From Ceratothoa steindachneri (lineage: Eukaryota; Arthropoda; Malacostraca; Isopoda; Cymothoidae), in contig OZ018320.1 of assembly GCA_963969495.1 (NCBI GenBank), positions 80,793,248 through 80,857,247 of the forward strand: 64,000 nucleotides of DNA, in the 5' to 3' direction. This document shows, in pieces, positions 10,790 through 21,545 of this stretch (its first letter is position 1; every line of letters begins with the position of its first letter). The position numbers and the translations under genes are program-made. Below the pieces are notes generated by a model. The model searched no databases, was not told where the DNA came from, and saw only the letters and a list, made by a program, of their open reading frames with translations.

Positions 10790-12618
10790 GTAATATGTTA
10801 CAATGTATTTTCAGGATCTCTCTGCAGTATAATTGAAGACAATGCTAAAAGTCTGGGATTGATAAGGGGACTATACCCAAATTTCTGGAGGGACCTTAAG
10901 GGAATTGGGGGATCAATACACAGGTTATTACCAAACTGATGAAGACACTGGACCAAATACTACCCAATGATGTGGATGATTTCAAACCTTCAGAAATGCT
11001 TCAAGAGGATTTGAATACTACCACAACCATGTTAGGCTGTTCACCTATCATGTATGTGAGTCCCAAGGACAAGGCATCCTACATCGGAGCAAGGTCAAGA
11101 AAATGAAAGCAGCTACACAGGAAAAATGATTCTATCTTGATGGATGTACCTTCAGACATGGATGTTGAATGCACAGGTAACTATAAGAAATGCAGACTTT
11201 GATAAGTTAGTTGACTTGTTGGGAGAAATGCAGGGTCATCAAGGATAGAGATAAATCAAGTGTTAATCCTAGTGCCAAATAGTTAGAGCAAACATGAAAC
11301 TCAAGAAATATTTAGAGTTGTGAATATTTGGCAAGATGAGCTAAATCTTTTAAGAAAGAGGAATTTTGGCTGAGTCAGAAAGAAAACAATACCTTGCTCT
11401 GCCACAAGATACCTGGGTAAAGGTAGGGCAGTTTTTTGAACTTGAGTTTTCTAGGGTATGTCCAACTAAGAAAGATTGTCCGTCTGTTAGAACGGATGAA
11501 GGAAAGATTTGCAAGAAGTTGTTGCAAGCAAACTTAAATTAATTGTATTTAGCATTCAAGGACAGGTAACAAAATAGGATTTCCTAAATTCTGTGTTACA
11601 ACCAAAGTGGTATGTAGCTATCAGTCCCCAAAATATTCAGTGTATATTTGTCAATAGCACCAAAATGCAAATTTAATTGCTGCATTACCAAAATGTAAAT
11701 TATCAAGAAGTGTTGCCTAAACTAATTTGTAATGTACATCGCAGAGAATGCATGGGGCATGCCTCTGAAGTATCATGGGAAAGAAGCATTACAAGAGTAC
11801 CTCAATAGTCAAGTGGATAGTGATGAGTTTGATGCATGTGATATGATTAAATATAAAAAATGAGTGCATAGTGAAAGAAAAATGAAGCTACTGTGAATCA
11901 CTGTTACCTTACACAGCACTACTTAAGTGCAAAATAGTAATCTAATGCTTTAAGTGCATTGAAAGAAAAGCTTGGGTATAAGGAAGCTTTATCATAAAGG
12001 ATGCTGTGCAGCAGTAGCAGCATTGGGATAAATCTCAAACTACAGTGTATTTCTTTTGTAATTTATGTCAAAGACTCATCAACTTTAAACTCATATGTGT
12101 AAACATGAATAACATATATGATTGCTTAAACTATGACACTGGCAGTTCACAATTACTAGTCAAGTACTGACTGTTATAAAATCAAAGTTTGAGGATCTGA
12201 CCAGTTATATAATTCAGTGATGGTCTGTCTGTCAAATGACATTCCTTTGCTACTAGCCATGGAAAGAGTGTGTGATGGCGTGGTAGAGTATTGTTAAGTG
12301 CTAATAGTCAGAGCAAGCCTTTAAGCTACTGATAATGACCAAATTCTAACACCACATATGTACAACTGGGGCAGAAATAACATTCATACTATTAAAGTTT
12401 TCCTTGTTTCAAAAGATCCAAGTAATAGAAAATGGTATCAAATTCAAAATGGCTGAACAGTTTGATGCTTGCAACCAGGAGAGATGAGAAAAGTATTTGT
12501 TGTATATAAACCTGCGAATTTAAGGGATACTATGGAAGACCAGGCTAGTGTAAACTGGGATGAGTATCAACCAGGCAAGTATGTACCTTGCATGTATGGT
12601 TCCAATACATATGTAGGC
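10790..12618 (+). pseudogene. Decayed ORF of an uncharacterised transposase-like arthropod repeat family (U1)
   Basis: Across shifting plus-strand frames the remains follow a large uncharacterised protein that I recall as recurring in arthropod and cnidarian genomes. In order: YVSPKDKASYIGARS near 11055; VLILVPNS near 11262; an ELEF(S)RVCPTKKDCPSVRT block near 11440-11490; a RECM(G)HASEVSWE block near 11745; RVCDGVVEYC near 12260; NDQILTPHMYNWGRNNIHTI near 12340-12390; and MRKVFVVYKPANLRDTMEDQ to EYQPGKYVPCMYGSN near 12485-12605. Family members carry several conserved Asp positions before the GPCDG-like block, suggesting an RNase-H-fold transposase, but that is inference. Many stops and frameshifts. 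The right end is cut by a LINE-A fragment at 12619. Confidence 0.6.
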
Positions 12619-13015
12619 TTTTCCTTTTTTCTATGCCCATCTAGCAACTGCCATCAAGGACATAATAAAAATAACAAATCAATAAAAATTACAAAAGACA
12701 AAAAAAAACAAGTTCAACAAATGGCAAAACAGAAGCAGGCAAGAGGAAAGAAGCACACTTTGGGGCTGTGGCGAGGCTCGCTTTCCCTGGAAAAAGAATC
12801 ATGCAACCAACACCAAAGAGAGTCAAATAAGATGGAGTAGGCTAGCCTCCTCCAAAAAGTCGGATTCTCAACAAACCCATCCTGGGTAAGATCACCCAGA
12901 GTGAGACATTCAACAACAATGTGCTAAACAGTTTGGGGGACAATGCAGTCATAGCAGTAAGGTGTAGGGGAGCACTCCATCAAATGGCAGTGCATACCAC
13001 TGTGGTGAGTGGTGA
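12619..13015 (-). mobile_element. LINE-A 3'-end fragment inserted in the U1 pseudo-ORF
   Basis: Begins with TTTTCCTTTTTTC and the family block CATCTAGCAACTGCCATC. It continues with CAACCAACACCAAAGAGAGTC, GATCACCCAGAGTGAGACAT, CAACAATGTGCTAAACAGTTTG and GAGCACTCCATCAAATGGCA. All have counterparts in order at 18959-19070 and 25050-25145. It is 5' truncated near 13010. It starts immediately after the U1 coding block ends in mid-domain, so it postdates U1. Confidence 0.8.
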
Positions 13016-13899
13016 CTGTGTATGTGGGAAGACACCGTAGTTACATTGCTGATTTTATTGCATTTGTAAGGAAGATGGTCAAACAATACATACTTTGTAC
13101 TTAATTTTTGTCATTTTGTTATGTTGGGGGAAAATAAACATATAAGGACTGAGGCACATACCCATTCCCTTGCTGCCAGGCAAAGTAGACTTTTATACAC
13201 CTACCATAATTTGAGTCCAGAATCCTGTGAAAAGTATGGGAGAAACTTAACATCTCACTATGCTGTAAGTGCGCACAATTCAAAGATGTCATGTAGAAAC
13301 ATCATTGAATGCTCATTTGAACATTCTGATGTTGTTGTTTCCTTAATGAAAAGTTTTTTAAAAAAGTACTTTCTTGACCAGCATTCATAAAATGTACTTT
13401 CTTGGCTAGGTTCCTTTACAACACCTCACCTGTGCAATTAGTGCACCAAGCAGTCAGAGTAGCAGTGCCTGCACCTACAAAATTGGTTCAAAGTGACCTG
13501 AACAAAATTCTCATTATTCCCACAATTTGTGCAGAATTAATATGATTCACATTTGTTTGAGCTTTTTCAAAGTTATTTAATACAATTAGTGAGTTGGGAC
13601 TAGGAGTTTTTAATATTTAATTTTGTTGTACAGCAAGTCCCCACTTATTGCGGTTAATGCTGCAATAACAAACTGCATAATACATGTTAATTACAGTAAT
13701 GTTACCAAAGCTGTTCAAAAATTATAGCAAATTCAATATACCCTCAGCAATCAGATTGATCACTGCATGTTAATTGTAGTTGCCTACATGAATAAATAAC
13801 GTTTTATTTAAATTTACTGTTATTAATACACTAAACAGTTTTACAAATGAAAATAATATTTGAAATCTTACGTGCAGTTCCAGGATCCACATCAGTCGG

Positions 13900-14440
13900 A
13901 CACTGACCATCTTCTCAAGCAGAGTGAGTGAGAATCTTTCCCAGCTTTGGAATCAGAATTACCCCCGCCACACTTCAGCTGCTCAGGAATGCTCCCTCCA
14001 TCCAGATTCAGTTATAGAGGCCGAACAGAAAGGACATTTCCTCTTGCGGAAGATGTCAAAGCATTGCATAGGGGATGCTGTTGTGCCCTGGGGAGCTGTC
14101 CTTACAGATTTTCAAGGCCTTTCTTAATTCACGTATGGTGAAGACACATTGTATGCAAAGTCAATGTCCTTCCATTCATCTTGAAGTTGTCATAGAGCAG
14201 AAGGGGAAGTAGTGTCGCACTAGGCTACTGAAGGAAAATGGTTCAAAAGGCCTCTGACACATTGTCAGGTGCAGCCACCATGTTTCTATTCAGCAACAGG
14301 ATGGGGCAATGTACTTCCCCTTCATTTTATGGACTTGTTGCCATATCTTTGACATTAGCATGGATGGCAAGATGGAGCTCACATAGTATTACCAGGAGGA
14401 GCATCGAGCTGACCATCATTCAGTGATAGTGAGCCCTAGC
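13900..14440 (-). pseudogene. Reverse transcriptase fingers of LINE-A copy D, broken
   Basis: In broken minus-strand frames this matches the segment of copy B that precedes RT motif A. The pattern LRKALK.C...SPGHNSIPYAML lies near 14130-14050 and IWMEGAFPEQLK near 14000-13960. In copy B the equivalents are LRSALASC and GPDDVPYAMLRHLGERG. Multiple stops. The catalytic motifs would lie further downstream and are missing. Confidence 0.55.
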
Positions 14441-14779
14441 TCTGTGGAAGGCAATTTTACGGGCTTACGAATTAGGCTGAGATCAGTAGCTCCTCTCAGC
14501 CAGCCGAGAAGCCCTTCTGGCAGATGCAGAGTCCTGGTTCCACCAGGAAACTGGACGTTATGGGAAATTCCCAGATATGTGGGGGATGCTCACTAATGCA
14601 GCAAAGTGGAGGGGGGATGTATCCCACAGTCGCATCGATAGTGACAAAAATGTTCTGCATGGCTGTCAAAGTTGCAGGATTCCACAAACTTTAGCCAATC
14701 TGCACAGGAAAGAGAACTTTGGGAGACAAGTAGTGGGAGGGGATACCATAGTCTTTAGAATTATAGGATAGTGGTTACT

Positions 14780-15370
14780 TCAAAGTAGATCTTCGTCCAT
14801 AATCCAAGTGAAATCTGCTACTATACTTGAGCTGCAGAGTGAGAGGTCTATGGCAGTGGATGTGCCTGTTTGAGTATAAAAATGGGTGGGCTCACCAGTG
14901 TTGACAACTAAGTCATGCCCATCAATAAAGGTGAGGAGAGAGTCACCCCTGCTATTGAAGAATGAATCCCCTGACCACAAATGACAACAATTGAAATCTC
15001 CGAGCAGTAACAATGGGGAAGGGAGCTACCTCACAAGGTTTGTAGGTGCTGAGCTACAATGTCATCACTTGGTGGTAGATAAATGAAGGAACTGTGTAGT
15101 CTGCACATAGGTGGACGCGTCCTGCTACAGCTTGCAGGGGGGGATTGTAATTTTATTTCTTGGAAGTGAACATCAAGACAGTGGTATAAACAAATGCCGC
15201 CATGATGTCCTCCACCACTGGGAGTAGAGATTTGCAGCACCTTTACTCCCTGCTTCATCATGGTCTCTTGAAGGCAGATAACTGCTGGGGAGGATCTGCC
15301 ACCAGGGTAGCAAGTTCCTCCCAGTTTGCTCATAGACCATGAATGTTCCACTGCAGGATTGTGGTCATAT
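14780..15370 (-). pseudogene. Apurinic-like endonuclease domain of LINE-A copy D
   Basis: Two adjacent minus-strand open stretches (15351-15031 and 15013-14780) plus a few upstream codons form an exonuclease/endonuclease/phosphatase-fold domain. It begins ILQWNIHGL near 15365. The catalytic Glu is in VICLQETMM near 15280. The beta-strand motif LLLGDFNCCHLWSGD is at 15013, and DLSLCSSS precedes the C-terminus. In the family this nicks target DNA to prime reverse transcription. A stop in the first strand and a frameshift near 15020 inactivate it. The C-terminal SDH motif is lost. Confidence 0.7.
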
Positions 15371-15379
15371 TTATTTTGA

Positions 15380-16941
15380 TTAAGGCTGGTGTTCCTGCAG
15401 TGGAACTTTAACTTTTTTTAACCTCCCCTGAGGTGAAATTCTCTTTTCTTCTCCATCTTTCTTTATAGGGAGCTTGATGGTTTTTTGTGCAGCCCCAGTG
15501 TTCTCTTTTGTGGGGGGATCCACTGATAGCTGCATGTCACCTGTCTGTCTCCTTATGGAATTCTTGGGGGCCTCTACCAGCCCAGGGCATGACAAGACAT
15601 CCTCCTCCTCATGGGCTGCCAAGTGGAGCTTCAGTTTGGAGCCAGTGGCAGTGTTGCTCTCCTGTTTCTCTATGTTGCTGGTGTCTTGGTCTTTGTCCGC
15701 TGGGGGTTCTGAAGTTTTGGAGGCAGCATGTACTGCCTCTGGCTCCTGTAGCTCCACTGCCAAGATATGAATTTAGCCGGTGGTGGCACCTCCATTGAGT
15801 CCAAGAACTCTGAGGAGGAGCGATGTCTCTTCTGCTCTGAGTTGACTGGTGTTGACTCAGTTGAGTTCGCATGTGTCGACTCGGCCTCATTTTCTAGGAG
15901 ACAAAATCTGCTCCTAATGGCCACTGCAACAGATGCACTTTCTGGGGGCGGGACTGTGGCATTCTGTTTTGGGAGAGCGGCTTTTGTTTCTTTGGCAGGG
16001 CAGCTAGCCACAGTGAGGAGAAGGTCTTCACTCCTCCTCCTGACAAAACATTAGCTCTCTCCTAGCGCTGATTTTGTGAAGTTGGCTAGAAGTAGGTTGT
16101 CCTCCTCCATTTTCTAAGTTTTATATTGCTAGGAGTTGAAAGGATGATCTTCCCTGCAGTGGAAGCAGTAGGCCTCTTTACTGCATTCCACCGTGGCATG
16201 GTTATCTAGGGCAGAGCAGTTGCTGCATCATGGTGCATCTTTACAGTGCTTCCTGATGCAAATAATTGAAGCAACAGTAGCATAAGATGGGCCTTTCTGT
16301 GAAAGGTTTCACTTTCATTGATTTTGATTGAGGGCCGATCTTGATCCTGTCGGGTGCCAAGTATCTGAAGAAAACCAAGATTATCAGGGTTTTTTACCCT
16401 TTCATTTTTGTGATATGGCTCACATTGTCAGGGCACATCTCAACTATCTCCTCTTCAGATTGGTTGAAGAGGTCATAGCTGTATATGCACTCCTTAGTGA
16501 AGTTAAAGGTCTTGTGAGGCTTAATGGTTTCAAACATCCATCAGATTGGCATGGGAGATAGAACATTTTCATTTGGGTGACATCTTTGGCATGTATGAGG
16601 ACTCCCCTACTTTTTTGGATGGTCTTCAAGGATGAGTCATCTTTCTCTCTCCAGATATCAGGTGGCTCGGATGAAATTACCCTTGCCCTCTTTGTAGTAG
16701 GTGACCAACCAGTAGGGAATGCGTACCTTTTGTGGCCTTGTTGCCTTCTCTGCCAGATGCTCTTCAAATATGTTCCGTCCCCAGGGAGATTGCTTGTTTT
16801 AAAAAGTAGGCCTTGTGATGAAAAAGTTTGTTTGCGCCAGAGCTGACCCCACTCCCACATGCATCCCCAGCCCAGACACCCAACCATCCAGCACAGGATG
16901 ACTTTAGAGTGATCCCTTGGTGGGTGGCGCTGTTGACCCAC
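15380..16941 (-). pseudogene. ORF1 (gag-like) of LINE-A copy D
   Basis: The minus strand carries ORF1 in pieces. 16941-16444 is the central part (motifs PKSI..KK, TGWSPTTKRARVISSE). About 16310-16130 holds three zinc-knuckle-like clusters (CYCCFNYLHQ, CSNCSALDNHATVEC, CFHCREDH) in broken frame. 16011-15380 is the Ser/Pro/Lys-rich tail (RHRSSSEFLDSMEVPPPAKF). The same order is found in copy B (29955-28470), where the knuckles are better preserved. The protein would bind element RNA. Frameshifts separate the parts. Confidence 0.65.
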
Positions 16942-17879
16942 ACTGGAAGCTTACATTGGAATCATTTGGTCTGGTCCCTAGCTGATGACCAATCTAGTAT
17001 GGGTAACCCTCTCCACCAAGATAGGTGGATTAGGGGACTCAGCTCCCCCTAGCATGGCTCGCCAGTTTCTTGGCGACCTATCCAGTATGGGTAACCCTCT
17101 CCCGCAATGTTGAGTTGAGTTGGAAGCTTGGTCCCTCCCCCTAGCATGGCTCATCAGATCATCGGGACACACAATCCCACCATCACATAAAGGCGGCTCC
17201 CGTTCGGGAGGGACGCAGCTCCCAATTGGGCAGCCAGAGAGGCATGGTTACAGGGCAGATATCTTTACTGGGATGTAGTAATCCCTAACAGGACAGTCAG
17301 GATCTGAAGATCTGTTGTAGCAGACCTAGAGATGGGACCCTGAGACTTTTTGTTGGCCTGGCAGTCAAAAAGGCAGTAAAGCCGGTCTGCGACAAGTAGT
17401 ACAGCTGAGAGCAGCCACATGGCACAAAACCGATATTTCTATTATTTATGCCCTACCACCCAGGATCCTTCAAGGCCTGGTCTCTTGCGCAGGCATTATT
17501 TATAGAGATTCTAAAGCCTCTCTTCTGACAGGTCCTTAAGCCTAAATAGATTTGAAGGCAGAGTCATAGAGAAAATGAATCCCCAGGCACCCATAATTTT
17601 GACTCTGTACAGCTGAGAACAGTTCTTCCTGGTAGCAAGTGCTGGTAGATAAAAGGTTGAGGGTATAGTGGTAAAATAAAAAAGAAGAATTTAGGTCTGA
17701 GAGGGAACACCGACAATTTTCCCAAGCACCATTAGAGAGTTCATGTCAACTGAATGACAGGGCTTCCCTAATTTGCACTCAGACCATGAAGATGCGAAGC
17801 TCTTCCAAGTTCCAAGTGTAATAGGCTACCAATATGGACTCATCATTTGAAGCTGATATTCTTCAAATGAACCTCATTT

Positions 17880-18576
17880 GTTTAGTCAAGAAAATCTGAA
17901 TGAACCTATTATGATTTTAGCATCCCAGATTAAAGGGTCAGAATCTTCTCCAGAAAGAGTAGTTTTCATTTATTGGGATCACTATTGTGTTTTCAAAGAA
18001 TTTTTCTCATATGACGATGGTCTGTTATTTGCGATGTTTCTTCTGTTATGGAGGGACTTGGCTACAAATATAACACAGATGAGTGGGACTTTTTTATTTA
18101 TGTATAAAAAGTAAGCTTAAAAGTGGTTCTATTCCGCAATAGAAATAAGTTCCTCCTACATGCTTCTGGCTCATGGAAGTAGTATGAAAACATGAAGCTT
18201 CATTTGGAAAAATTTAAGTATGGTGATTTTAGGTGTAATATATGCACAGTAACTTTTATTTACCATGCAACTCAGTTACATAAAATTGTTATTCCTGTGA
18301 GTGGGACAGTCAAGACAAGAAAAGATTATGGAAAGAAAGTATGGCCAAAATAAGACTACAGGGGAGAAGAATTTCATCAATACTCCCCTTGATGATCTAG
18401 AGAAAAGCCATCTGCCATATTTGCACATTAAGCTTGGGTTGATGAACTTCAAAGGTATGGATAGAATAGGCCAAGAATTCACATATTTGAGGAGTAAATT
18501 TGCCAGGATAAGTGATGCCAAAATAAAGGAAGGGCTTTTATATGTAACATCAACCTTATTTGTAATGGAATAATTT
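17880..18576 (+). pseudogene. Decayed ORF of an uncharacterised repeat family (U2)
   Basis: The best preserved part is the plus-strand stretch 18301-18573, with PLDDLEKSHLPYLHIKLGLM, FKGMDRIGQEFTYLRSKF and ISDAKIKEGL. I recall this 'LPPLHIKLGLMKNFVKAMD...FPRISEAKIKEGIF' pattern from uncharacterised, highly repeated proteins of arthropods. Upstream in other frames there are consistent remains: TDEWDFFIYV near 18078; SLKVVLFRNRNK near 18115; NMKLHLEKFKYGDF near 18190; and KKVWPK near 18336. The right end is cut by a LINE-A fragment whose poly-T starts at about 18570. The biochemical role of the family is unknown to me. Confidence 0.6.
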
Positions 18577-19245
18577 TTTTTTTTTAAGAGCTCATATGGT
18601 GACTGCCTACTTGGGTATTAGTCGCTGTATTAAAAACTGCCTAGTACTAGGCTACTTTAAAATCTAATGCAATAAAAAAACAAACAACCCAAACAACACC
18701 AGAAATTGAAAAAAGGGAAAAGGAAACGAGTAGTAAGCAAGCTCCTGCATCGGGGGGAGGTCCCCCCGGCGCGGGTGCGTGCAACCTATAAGAGAAAAAA
18801 ACAACAAAACAAAACAAAACAAAAACCTGGTTAAATAATAGGGAGAAGGCTGGCCTCCCCCCCAAAAGTGAACAAGTCCACCAGTCAAAGTGCACGCACT
18901 CATCCCGAGTACAAGGGACAGGCGGTAGCGACCCCGCCCATCCCGGTACCGGGACAGGTAACGCGCGCGAAGATCACCCAGACTGGGACATTCAACAAGA
19001 ATGTGCCAAACAGTCTGGGGGACGACGGAGTCATCACAATAGGGCGCAGGCGAGCGCTCCATCAAATAGCGATGCGTCACACGAGTATGTCCGATTCGGA
19101 GACGACAGAAAACGACCTGAAGACGTCGCGGCATTGGGGGGTAGGTCCATGGGAACAGTCGCGGCGAAATGGCACGCAACTTTAAGTTCCCTTCGAACGT
19201 CTCCCCTCTTCTTTGCCAAGCAGTCCGAAGAGTTGCCCGCCATGG
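18577..19245 (-). mobile_element. LINE-A 3'-end fragment with ORF2 C-terminus
   Basis: Poly-T followed by the family 3' block, then a minus-strand open stretch (19179-18664). This encodes the end of ORF2: PRLFPWTYPPMPRR, RIGHTRVTHRYLMERSPAPY, a Cys/His cluster (CDD...HILVEC) and DLRARYLSRYRDG. It matches copies B and C closely and is among the least diverged truncated copies. It is 5' truncated near 19245, inside the region after RNase H. It interrupts the U2 pseudo-ORF. Confidence 0.9.
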
Positions 19246-19859
19246 TGATGTTTCTCACTTACATATCCAATGGAAAAGACCATACCAATATTTATAATAA
19301 TCACCTACATAGTATTAGCCTAGTGTACATATTGATATTTCAATGCAAATGAAAGCTGAGGGTTTTTTTAAGAATTCTTATTTTTATCATAAAGTACATG
19401 ACTAGTTTCAGAATATCACACTCCACCCTTCAGCTCTACAACCACTGATAAACTTTAATTTAAATTTCTTATATACCAAAAACAAAACAAAAACAATAAT
19501 AATAATAATAAAGCAAGATATTAAATTTGCAACTGAATCAATTAAAACAACCTCAACAACCTATCGCTTGAGCCAGTCTTTTACAAGTGAACTCAGCTTC
19601 AACCAGGTCAATTATAAAAAAATATATTCTTTCATTGTGTTTTTTTTTTATCTCTTTTGAGGGCATTATTTTTCTTTTTCTCACTTTGTATATAACAAAT
19701 ATTTTTGGTCAAACTTTGTAAAGTTGAAGGATAGAGTGTAATGCTCTGAAACTAGTACTTGTGATCAAAAATAAAAGTTCTCTTAAAACAGCTTTCATTT
19801 GCATTCAATCATCACCTAATATATAATGCCATAATGACCACTTAATTATATCCACCTAC

Positions 19860-19924
19860 CTTTTCTTTATCAGCTCCTTGCAGAGATTTATCTTCAGTTT
19901 TTGGCTTCATCTGTAATGCTTGAG
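19860..19924 (-). CDS. CAAP1: Probable upstream exon of the CAAP1-like gene
   Basis: A 65-bp minus-strand stretch flanked by an acceptor (TTTTTGTAG) and a donor (GTAGGTGG). Two bases complete a preceding codon, then 21 codons follow without a stop (ending KTEDKSLQGADKEK), finishing in phase 0. The next exon (8194) also starts in phase 0. The residues are charged and low in complexity, like the variable N-terminal part of CAAP1 proteins, so homology alone does not support it; splice signals and phase do. An exon upstream is required and was not found. Confidence 0.5.
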
Positions 19925-20997
19925 CTACAAAAATTTGAACCAATAAAAAAAATGAAGTCAATCAATTATTAAAATCACTTTATAATTCATGGATACATCC
20001 TAAAAAAAGGACATTCCTGTAATCATGTCATTAAGTGAAGGAAGACTATTAGACATACAGTGACCACTAGTATACTGTGCACTGATGATACAAATATTGA
20101 AGAAAGGAAAAGTTCAGAAATGTGTAACTGATGTAAAACAAGGACATTTTTACTAGATAAAGTGAGAATGAAGGGAAGAGGTGAATAAATAGAGAACAAC
20201 ATTAAAGCAAAAGTTAATGATATCAAAAATTACAGCTGATAGGGTATATAATAAACCTTCAGAAACAAATGCACTGAGATTTGAATCCCTATGTGAAGCA
20301 TTTTATGCAGATCTTGGTGCTTTGTAAAGGTAAAAAAGATTAAAGCTTTCTTACATAATATATTGAAACTATCTGGGTGAAGGTAATGAGGAAAATGTTT
20401 AAGTTTAAATTGTAGATAGAGGGGTGTAGGTAAAGGCCGAAGAAAAAATAAAGAATGAAAGTTGCATAGGTGAATTGCAAACAGCTTCCTAGACTGCCAT
20501 CCTGAGTCTCAAAAAAGAAAAAGTGATTCAAGCAAAGCTTTTAAACAGCTCGCCACTTGGAAAAGTTATACAAGGAGTAATACTCCCCCTCCTAGGTATG
20601 GGCACCATTGTAGATAGAGGGGTATAGGAAAAGAGACAGAGAAAATAATAATAAAAATAGCATAGAAGATTTGCGAAGTTTTTTGCATCTATTTAATAAA
20701 TCATCAGTAGTTTCTTACTATATACTTATTAAATTGTGACCTTAATACAATCTAAATTTAAGGTGAATGGGCGAGTTCCAAAATATTTTGTATCATCCAC
20801 TAGTGCTGAGAATCAAATCTGGTATCTCAGAGTATAAATCCAATGTTTTATTCAATAGGATAGCAACATCTCAATCTCTGGTGGGGAAGTGAAAAACCAT
20901 TATACCCCTGGAGGCTGGGCAGGAGGAAGGAATAAAAAATGGGCTCCTGATTTATTTTTTTTTTTTAAAATGACTGTCTCAGAAGATACAGTTGCTC
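19925..20997. other. AT-rich stretch, probably intron, no gene recognised
   Basis: No supported coding sequence. A short imperfect direct repeat lies at about 20411-20478 and 20609-20676 (both start TTGTAGATAGAGGGGT). Confidence 0.45.
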
Positions 20998-21298
20998 TAT
21001 ATCTATGGGCAACACATCTCAATTTTGTAATTTACAAATTTTAATACATTACTAGTTCAAAATGTATATATATTATATTTAATTATTATATTAGCCCAAA
21101 AGCAATATATTATAATGTATAAATGATAATAAAATAAATTATTAACATTGAATATGGTGTTTATTAGAAAAACACAAGAAGCAAAAGTATTAGCAACATT
21201 CATAAATATTACATATATATTAAAGACAACTATAAATTAATTAGTGTACCAGTACCATCAAAAATGATGGCATTATTTTTAAGTTAGAGCTATATTTC

Positions 21299-21545
21299 AT
21301 TATTATAGATAATACCAAGTCATTGAAGTAAGAATTACAAATTTTTTCCAAAATAAGTAGATTCTAGTGTTACTAAAAAAAAATGGGGGGGGGAAATAAA
21401 TACACAACAGGTATTATTATTATAGATAATACCAAGTCATTGAAATATAAATTACAATTCTTTTCAAAATAAGTAGATTTGAGTGTTACTAACCCCCAAA
21501 AATGTATAAAACAAATCTATGATGGGTATTATTATTATAGATACT
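21299..21545. repeat. Internal direct repeats in the Tc1-like element
   Basis: The block starting TATTATTATAGATAATACCA occurs at 21299-21377 and again at 21414-21492, each ending AGTGTTACTAA. A third, partial start (TATTATTATAGATA) lies at about 21527. The period is about 115 bp. They sit between the left terminal repeat and the transposase 3' end. Confidence 0.8.

Larger units (their letters stand above)
13880..17830 (-). mobile_element. LINE-A copy D, old and 3'-truncated
   Basis: A diverged minus-strand relative of copies B and C holding, from right to left, a 5' leader (about 16950-17830), ORF1 with zinc knuckles (about 15380-16941), the endonuclease (about 14780-15370) and the N-terminal fingers of the reverse transcriptase (about 13900-14440). 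The palm, RNase H and 3' end are absent. The leader has internal near-repeats (AGTATGGGTAACCCTCTCC at about 16994 and 17081). A second copy-like pair (TTCCTGGTAGCAAGTG near 17627 and TTCCAAGTTCCAAGTG near 17802) suggests duplicated promoter units. Confidence 0.75.
8195..19859 (-). other. Intron of the CAAP1-like gene (about 11.7 kb), packed with transposon remains
   Basis: Bounded by donor GTAGGT next to 19860 and acceptor TTCAG next to 8194. It contains the mariner at 9095-9830, the foldback at 9847-10008, two uncharacterised pseudo-ORFs, LINE-A fragments and LINE-A copy D, each listed separately. The stretches 8195-9080, 10010-10780 and 13020-13870 hold no feature I can name apart from AT-rich sequence. 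One caveat is 13636-13700, which vaguely resembles a Tigger/pogo end. Confidence 0.6.

Noticed and set aside
12469..12840. One continuous plus-strand open frame treated as a gene
   Set aside because: Its first half is the end of the U1 pseudo-ORF and its second half runs through an inserted LINE-A 3' end; it is a chance fusion.
13636..13710. Possible Tigger/pogo terminal sequence (AAGTCCCCACTTATTGCGG)
   Set aside because: Only one end is seen, with no inverse partner and no transposase; too weak to list.
18664..18900. Hydrophobic C-terminus of the minus-strand frame as a membrane protein
   Set aside because: The hydrophobic residues come from the A-rich 3' untranslated region of LINE-A read after a frameshift at the ORF2 end.
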